Positions 59,449 through 64,000 of a DNA stretch of 64,000 nt are shown one piece after another. Within the stretch, counting starts at the first letter, position 1; each line of letters starts with the position of its first letter. The translations under genes and the position numbers were made by a program. Below the pieces are notes generated by a model. That model saw only the letters and a list, made by a program, of their open reading frames with translations. It had not been told where the DNA came from and made no database searches. Source of the DNA: Nucisporomicrobium flavum (GTDB taxonomy: Bacteria; Actinomycetota; Actinomycetes; Mycobacteriales; Micromonosporaceae); contig NZ_JADMLH010000001.1 in NCBI RefSeq assembly GCF_016464385.1, positions 372,001-436,000 on the forward strand, read 5' to 3'.

Positions 59449-60609
59449 ATGCCCGGACACCACACGGCCCTGCCCTGGCGCGAGGCGGTCGCCGTCGCCG
59501 CCCGCGCGGCCACACCGCTGCCCGCCGAGGACGTGCCGCTCGCCGAGGCGCCGGGACGCGTCCTGGCCGTACCGGTCGCGGCCCGCAGCGACCTGCCCGG
59601 CACCGACACCGCAGCCATGGACGGGTACGCGGTCGCCGGCCCGGGCCCGTGGACGGTGACCGCCCGGGTGCTCGCCGGGGGCGCGCCGTGGCCCGGCCGG
59701 CTCGGCCCGGGACAGGCGGTCGAGATCATGACCGGCGCCCCGGTGCCGGTCGGAGCGGTCGCCGTGGTGCCGTACGAACACACCACCGTCACGCCCGAGG
59801 GCGCGGTGTCCGGGCCGATCGGTCAGCGGGCCCACATCCGCCGCGCCGGGGAGGACGCCCGGGCCGGGGACGAGATGCTGCCCGCCGGCCGCCTGGTGAC
59901 CGCCGCGGTCGCGGGGCTGCTCGCCCAGGCCGGCGCCGACGTCGTCCGGGTACGGGCCCGCCCCCGCGTCCGCCTGCTGGTCACCGGCGACGAGGTGATC
60001 GCCGCGGGCGTGCCGGCGTCCGGGCAGGTCCGCGACGTGTTCGGCCCGATGGCGCCCGCCGTGATCACGGCCGCGGGCGGCGTCCTGCACGACCGGCGGC
60101 TGCTGCGCGACGACCCGGGGGCGCTCGCCGACGGCCTGCTGGCACCGGACGCCGAGGTGGTCGCGGTCAGCGGGTCCTCGTCGGCGGGGCGCGCCGACCA
60201 CCTGCGTACGGTCCTCGACAAGATCGGCGGGCGGCCGCTCGTGGACCAGGTCGCCTGCCGCCCGGGGCACCCGCAGCTGCTGGCGGCGCTGCCGGGCGGG
60301 CGCTGGCTGGTCGGGCTGCCGGGCAACCCGTTCGCCGGCCTGGTCGCCGGCATGACGCTGCTGCGGCCGCTGCTGCGAGGGCTCACCGGCCTCGCCCCGG
60401 CCCGGCCGTGGCGGCTCCCCGTCCACGGCGAGGTCCGGCCCGCGCCGGGCATCACCCGCCTGGTGCCCGTGACGCTCGACGGCGACCGGGCGGTGGTCGT
60501 ACCGGGGGCGCGGCCCGCGAGCCTGTCCGGCGCGGGCCTGGCCGACGCGCTGGCCGTGCTGGAGGAGGACTGGACGCCCGGCGAGCCGGCCGACATCCTC
60601 CCCTGGTAG
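59449..60609 (+). CDS. moeA: Molybdopterin molybdenumtransferase MoeA family
   Basis: A 386-residue protein that inserts molybdenum into adenylylated molybdopterin. Family blocks are present: PGTDTAAMDGYAV near residue 55, VEIMTGAPVPVGA, RRAGEDARAGDEML, VRLLVTGDEV, and VGLPGNPFAGLVAGM. The TSGGVSxGxxD motif is altered to VSGSSSAGRADH but keeps the Ser and Asp. ATG 59449 is a reasonable start; GTG 59434 is the alternative; neither has a good ribosome binding site. The molybdoenzyme FAD-subunit gene 3 kb downstream makes functional sense. Confidence 0.87.
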   Translation: MPGHHTALPWREAVAVAARAATPLPAEDVPLAEAPGRVLAVPVAARSDLPGTDTAAMDGYAVAGPGPWTVTARVLAGGAPWPGRLGPGQAVEIMTGAPVPVGAVAVVPYEHTTVTPEGAVSGPIGQRAHIRRAGEDARAGDEMLPAGRLVTAAVAGLLAQAGADVVRVRARPRVRLLVTGDEVIAAGVPASGQVRDVFGPMAPAVITAAGGVLHDRRLLRDDPGALADGLLAPDAEVVAVSGSSSAGRADHLRTVLDKIGGRPLVDQVACRPGHPQLLAALPGGRWLVGLPGNPFAGLVAGMTLLRPLLRGLTGLAPARPWRLPVHGEVRPAPGITRLVPVTLDGDRAVVVPGARPASLSGAGLADALAVLEEDWTPGEPADILPW

Positions 60610-60615
60610 AGGCCC

Positions 60616-60936
60616 CTAGGCCGGGACGGCGAGGCGGAAACCCACGCCGCGGCGGTTCTCGATCCACGCCGGGTCGCCCAGCTTGCGGCGCAGGCTCGCC
60701 ACGTGGAAGTCCAGGGTCTTGCTCGGCCCCTCGAAGCCCGGGCCCCACACCTCGTCGAGGATGCGGCGCCGGGTCACCACCGCGCCGGGTTGCTCGGCGA
60801 GGAGCAGGAGCAGGCCGAGCTCCTTGGGGCTGAGCGGGACCGGGATGCCGTGCACCCGCACCTGCCGGTCCCGCGGGTCGATCGTCATCGGGCCGTACCC
60901 GGGTACCGGACCGCCCGTCACCAGCTGCACGCTCAT
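60616..60936 (-). CDS. Stand-alone OmpR-type winged-helix DNA-binding protein
   Basis: A 106-residue protein made almost only of a Trans_reg_C winged helix: VPLSPKELGLLLLLAEQPG, VTRRRILDEVWG and KTLDFHVASLRRKLG with the wing IENRRGVGFRLA. There is no receiver domain. ATG 60936 has AAGG nearby. It converges with moeA (6 bp apart) and is separated from the phosphoketolase gene by a strong terminator. Such lone domains can act as regulators without a kinase; targets are unknown. Confidence 0.82.
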   Translation of the reverse strand: MSVQLVTGGPVPGYGPMTIDPRDRQVRVHGIPVPLSPKELGLLLLLAEQPGAVVTRRRILDEVWGPGFEGPSKTLDFHVASLRRKLGDPAWIENRRGVGFRLAVPA

Positions 60937-60953
60937 GGACCTTGGTACGGAAC

Positions 60954-60991
60954 AACGCACCCCGCCGGTTCAGTGCCCGGCGGGGTGCGTT
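60954..60991. terminator. Strong intrinsic terminator hairpin
   Basis: AACGCACCCCGCCGG (60954-60968) and its exact complement CCGGCGGGGTGCGTT (60977-60991) form a 15 bp stem with an 8 nt loop. It begins 6 nt after the phosphoketolase stop and ends transcripts from that gene before the winged-helix gene. Confidence 0.85.
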
Positions 60992-60997
60992 CGCAGA

Positions 60998-63400
60998 TCA
61001 GCCGCGCGTGGCCCAGTCGCCGAGCGACCAGTCACGCACCTCCGGCATGTCCTCGAGGTGCTCCACCACGTACCGGTCGTGGCGCTCCAGCTGGCTCTCG
61101 CACCACGCCTTGAGGTCGGACGCGCCGCGCGGCAGCCGCTTGGCGTTGTTGATCGCGTCCATGACCAGGTGGTAGCGCGACGCCTTGTTGCGCACCGTCA
61201 TGTCGAACGGGGTCGTGGTCGTGCCCTGCTCGATGAAGCCGCGGACCCGGAACCGGTCGGCGTCGGGGCGGCCGTGCACCAGCTGGTGGATGGCGCCCGG
61301 GTAGCCGTGGAACGAGAACACCACGTCCACCGTGTCGGTGAAGAGCTCGGTGAACATCGTCTCGCTCATGCCGTGCGGGTGGTCCTTGGGCCGGGGCAGC
61401 GTCATCAGGTCGACGACGTTGACCACCCGCACCTTGAACCCGGGCAGCCGCTCCTTGAGGATCTGGGCGGCCGCGACGGTCTCCATGGTGACCACGTCAC
61501 CGGCGCAGGCCAGCACGATGTCCGGGTCGCTGCCGCCGTCGTCGGTGCCGGCCCAGTCCCAGATGCCCGCGCCGCGGGCGGCGTGCTCGACGGCCTCGTC
61601 CATCGTCAGCCACTGCAGCTGCGGCTGCTTGTCGATGACGATGAGGTTGACGTACGAGCGGGACCGGAAGCAGTGGTCGGCGACCGAGAGCAGCGTGTTG
61701 GCGTCCGGCGGCAGGTAGATGCGCGACACGTCGCCACGCTGGGTCAGCACCACCTGGATGAGACCCGGGCCCTGGTGCGAGAAGCCGTTGTGGTCGTTGC
61801 GCCACGCGGTGGAGGTGAGCAGCACGTTGAGGCTGGGCACCTTCGCCCGCCACGGCAGGTGCTTGGCCTCCTGCAGCCACTTGCCGTGCTGCACGGTCTG
61901 CGAGGCGCTGACCATGGCGAACGCCTCGTACGTGGCGAACATGCCGTGCCGGCCGGTCAGGTTGTAGCCCTCGAGCCAGCCGTGGCAGTTGTGCTCGGAG
62001 AGCACCTCCATGACCCGGCCGTCGCGCGAGATCTTGACGTCGTCGGCGGTGACGCTCTCCATGAACCCGCGGTCGGAGACCTCGAACACGGCGCCGAGCC
62101 GGTTGCTGTTGGTCTCGTCCGGGCAGAACAGCCGGAAGCGGTCGGGGTTGCGCGAGTAGATGTCGCGCATGAACTCGCCGAGCTTGCGGGTCGACTCGGC
62201 GCGCTCGGCGGCCGGCTCGGGCACGTCGACCGCGTAGTCGCGGAAGTCCGGCAGGTCCAGGTCGCGGCAGATCACGCCGCCGTTGGCGTGCGGGCTCGCG
62301 CTCATCCGCAGCGCCCCTTCGGGCGCCAGCTCCCGCACGATCGCGGTCGGCGCGCCCTGCGCGTCGAAAAGCTCCTCCGGACGGTACGACCGCAGCCAGG
62401 TCTCCAGGATCGCCAGGTGCTCCGGGTTGTCCTTGACGCCCGACAGCGGCACCTGGTGCGAGCGCCACGTGCCGGTCACCGTGACACCGTCCACCGCGTC
62501 CGGACCGGTCCAGCCCTTGGGCGAGCGGAGGATGATCAGCGGCCAGCGCGGGCGGGTGCCGTCCCAGTCGCCGTCGCGGGCGGACTGCTGGATCCCGCGG
62601 ATCTTGGCGTACGAGTCGGCGAGCGCCGCGGCGAACCGGTGGTGCATGCCGGGCAGGTCGTCGCCCTCGACCTCGATGACCTCGTACCCGTGGCCCTCCA
62701 GCAGCGAGCGCACCTCGCCGCGGTCCTTGCGGGCCAGCACGGTCGGCCCGGCGATCTTGGCACCGTTGAGGTGCAGGATCGGCAGCACGGCGCCGTCACG
62801 GGCCGGGTTGATGAACGAGACGCCCTTCCAGGAGCCCTCGAGCGGGCCGGTCTCGGCCTCGCCGTCGCCGACCACGGCGATCGTCAGCAGGTCCGGGTTG
62901 TCCATCACGGACCCGAACGCGTGCACGAGCACGTACCCCAGCTCGCCACCCTCGTGGATGGAGCCGGGCGTCGTCACCGACACGTGGCTGGGGATGCCGC
63001 CGGGCGCGGAGAACTGGCGGAACAGGCGGAGCATGCCGTTCTCGTCCTGCGTCACGGTGGGGTACACCTCGGTGTAGGTGCCCTCGAGGTAGCCGGCGGC
63101 GACGAGCGCCGGGCCGCCGTGGCCGGGGCCGGCGAGGTAGATCGCCTGCTGTCCGGTGTGCTTGATGAGCCGCGAGACGTGCGCGTAGATCAGCGAGAGG
63201 CCGGGGCTCGTACCCCAGTGGCCCAGCAGCCGCGGCTTGATGTCCTCGGGCGAGAGCGGGCGCCGCAGCAGCGGGTTCGCCTGCAGGTAGATCTGCCCGA
63301 TGGTCAGATAGTTGTTGGCGCGCCACCACGCGTCGAGACTTGCCACCTCCGTGTCGTCCAGTCGGCCGAGGCTGGTCAGGTCCTGCGAAACCGTCGTCAT
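60998..63400 (-). CDS. xfp: Xylulose 5-phosphate/fructose 6-phosphate phosphoketolase
   Basis: An 800-residue thiamine-diphosphate enzyme that splits xylulose 5-phosphate and/or fructose 6-phosphate to acetyl phosphate. The full family length is present. Key motifs are YLAGPGHGGPALVAAGYLEG, the TPP/Mg motif GDGEAETGPLEGSWKG, PKGWTGP, CPDETNSNRL, and SWLEGYNL-like GWLEGYNLTGRHG. It makes acetyl phosphate without redox steps. The ATG lies 7 nt after a -10 (TAGGAT), with a DevR-like box at the activator position, suggesting hypoxic or redox control. Confidence 0.94.
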   Translation of the reverse strand: MTTVSQDLTSLGRLDDTEVASLDAWWRANNYLTIGQIYLQANPLLRRPLSPEDIKPRLLGHWGTSPGLSLIYAHVSRLIKHTGQQAIYLAGPGHGGPALVAAGYLEGTYTEVYPTVTQDENGMLRLFRQFSAPGGIPSHVSVTTPGSIHEGGELGYVLVHAFGSVMDNPDLLTIAVVGDGEAETGPLEGSWKGVSFINPARDGAVLPILHLNGAKIAGPTVLARKDRGEVRSLLEGHGYEVIEVEGDDLPGMHHRFAAALADSYAKIRGIQQSARDGDWDGTRPRWPLIILRSPKGWTGPDAVDGVTVTGTWRSHQVPLSGVKDNPEHLAILETWLRSYRPEELFDAQGAPTAIVRELAPEGALRMSASPHANGGVICRDLDLPDFRDYAVDVPEPAAERAESTRKLGEFMRDIYSRNPDRFRLFCPDETNSNRLGAVFEVSDRGFMESVTADDVKISRDGRVMEVLSEHNCHGWLEGYNLTGRHGMFATYEAFAMVSASQTVQHGKWLQEAKHLPWRAKVPSLNVLLTSTAWRNDHNGFSHQGPGLIQVVLTQRGDVSRIYLPPDANTLLSVADHCFRSRSYVNLIVIDKQPQLQWLTMDEAVEHAARGAGIWDWAGTDDGGSDPDIVLACAGDVVTMETVAAAQILKERLPGFKVRVVNVVDLMTLPRPKDHPHGMSETMFTELFTDTVDVVFSFHGYPGAIHQLVHGRPDADRFRVRGFIEQGTTTTPFDMTVRNKASRYHLVMDAINNAKRLPRGASDLKAWCESQLERHDRYVVEHLEDMPEVRDWSLGDWATRG

Positions 63401-63407
63401 GATCCAG

Positions 63408-63450
63408 ATCCTATGGTCGCTCGTGAACGCTGGTCAGGGACTTAGGTCCC
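63408..63450 (-). promoter_or_regulatory. Phosphoketolase promoter with DevR/DosR-like box
   Basis: TAGGAT on the minus strand (63413 to 63408) sits 7 nt before the xfp ATG, giving a leaderless mRNA. The 14 bp inverted repeat GGGACTTAGGTCCC (63437-63450) fits the GGGAC-N4-GTCCC core of DevR/DosR boxes and is centred about 43 bp upstream of the predicted start, the usual class II activation position. Confidence 0.6.
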
Positions 63451-63594
63451 CTACCCGGGGGGCGCTTCGGCAAGCATCCACCGGTCACTCCACCCTAGGT
63501 GCTCGCGCGTGCCGTGTTCGTCCCGCGCCGGAAACACATCCCGCGTACCGTACCGTTGGTCCTGGTCAGAGGTTCGTCGTGCGAGGGGGCCGGC

Positions 63595-64000
63595 GTGGAT
63601 CTGCACACGGTCGCCGAGGTCGTCAGCCCGGCCGGCGCGGGCCAGTGGCGGCCCGGGGACGCCTGGCTCGCCGGCGGCACCGCGCTCTTCGCCGAGCCGC
63701 GCCCGGGGGTGACCCGGCTGCTGGACCTGGCCGCCGCCGGCTGGACGCCGATCACTGTCCGTGACGACGGGCTGGAGATCGCGGCCACGTGCACGGTCGC
63801 GGAGCTCGCCGCGTACGCCCGCGCGCCGCACCTGACCGCGTTCCACGGGCTCGCCACCGCTTGCTGCCACGCGTTCCTGGCCTCCTTCAAGATCTGGAAC
63901 GTGGCCACCGTCGGCGGCAACCTCTGCGCCGCGCTCCCGGCCGGCCCGATGATCGCGCTGACCGCGGCGCTGGGCGGGGAATGCCTGATCCTCGGCCCCG
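63595..64000 (+). CDS. FAD-binding subunit of a molybdenum hydroxylase (3' end outside window)
   Basis: The first 135 residues of a xanthine dehydrogenase/CO dehydrogenase medium subunit-type protein. The FAD pocket motifs are AWLAGGTALF (first loop) and TVGGNLCAALPAGPM (second loop, typically VGGNLC), with LDLAAAG and IAATCTVAELAAYA between. GTG 63595 has GAGGGGG upstream. The rest of the gene, and likely molybdopterin and iron-sulfur subunits, lie beyond the window. MoeA nearby would supply the cofactor. Confidence 0.85.
   Translation, partial: MDLHTVAEVVSPAGAGQWRPGDAWLAGGTALFAEPRPGVTRLLDLAAAGWTPITVRDDGLEIAATCTVAELAAYARAPHLTAFHGLATACCHAFLASFKIWNVATVGGNLCAALPAGPMIALTAALGGECLILGP

Noticed and set aside
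1..64000. tRNA, rRNA, CRISPR, transposase, integrase or attachment sites
   Set aside because: Reading by eye found no cloverleaf with a TTCGA loop, no regularly spaced repeats and no mobile-element proteins. A covariance-model scan would be needed to be certain about tRNAs and small RNAs.

Overview
The window is about 73% GC chromosomal DNA with dense, often 1-4 bp overlapping genes, GTG starts, Xre-DUF5753 regulator cassettes, PknB-like kinases and many candidate leaderless promoters (TANNNT 6-9 nt before the start codon). This fits an actinomycete; Micromonosporaceae (Actinoplanes/Micromonospora type) is my inference. I found no rRNA, tRNA, CRISPR array, insertion sequence or prophage.

Layout. 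1-6 kb: an isochorismatase-like hydrolase cut by the window edge, an M20 peptidase, a GNAT enzyme, and a divergent sulfonate locus (ssuD against ssuA-ssuC, without an ssuB ATPase). 6-12 kb: a CHASE-domain histidine kinase, a sarcosine-oxidase-like flavoenzyme, a small membrane gene broken by frameshifts, a secreted SGNH hydrolase and a secreted trypsin-like protease. 12-25.5 kb: a sugar island read on the minus strand. Its upper operon is GH3, GH35, LacI and its lower operon is a CUT1 binding protein, two permeases, a GH31 alpha-xylosidase and a DapA-like aldolase/lyase. Three copies of one palindrome (GTCGAAGCGCTTCGAC type) lie before the two operons. The enzyme set suits xyloglucan-type oligosaccharides. 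25.6-28.4 kb: a Ser/Thr kinase and an FMN riboswitch controlling a PnuX-type riboflavin transporter.

28.5-30.7 kb: a five-gene Xre/DUF5753-DUF6879 cassette with repeated GCGCAMACT elements at its two promoters. 30.8-34.3 kb: two exported proteins followed by an ABC-2 exporter. 34.3-38.6 kb: a lipase-like hydrolase, an aminotransferase, a 505 bp gene-poor gap, and an SDR gene facing a WYL regulator; the SDR promoter resembles DNA-damage promoters.

38.6-46.5 kb: eight head-to-tail coupled genes forming an ebo-type cluster. It contains a sugar-phosphate cyclase of the inositol-phosphate-synthase family, a UbiA prenyltransferase (EboC), a sugar isomerase-like protein, EboA, a TatD-like hydrolase (EboB), EboE, a phosphodiesterase/phosphatase (EboF) and a polyprenyl diphosphate synthase. 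The 3-dehydroquinate-synthase-like EboD of cyanobacterial clusters is absent and the inositol-phosphate synthase may take its place. A prenylated cyclitol product is a testable idea, and this is the most interesting system in the window.

46.6-55 kb: a second Ser/Thr kinase, a type-VII-secretion-like helical protein/hydrolase/lipoprotein trio, a SpoIIE phosphatase with a STAS partner, a methyl-accepting chemotaxis protein and a LysM-like membrane protein. 55-59.3 kb: a small glycan locus (GT2, GT4, a methyltransferase-like protein and an unknown protein). 59.4-64 kb: MoeA, a lone winged-helix protein, a strong terminator, a phosphoketolase preceded by a DevR/DosR-like box, and the start of a molybdo-flavoenzyme FAD subunit cut by the window end.
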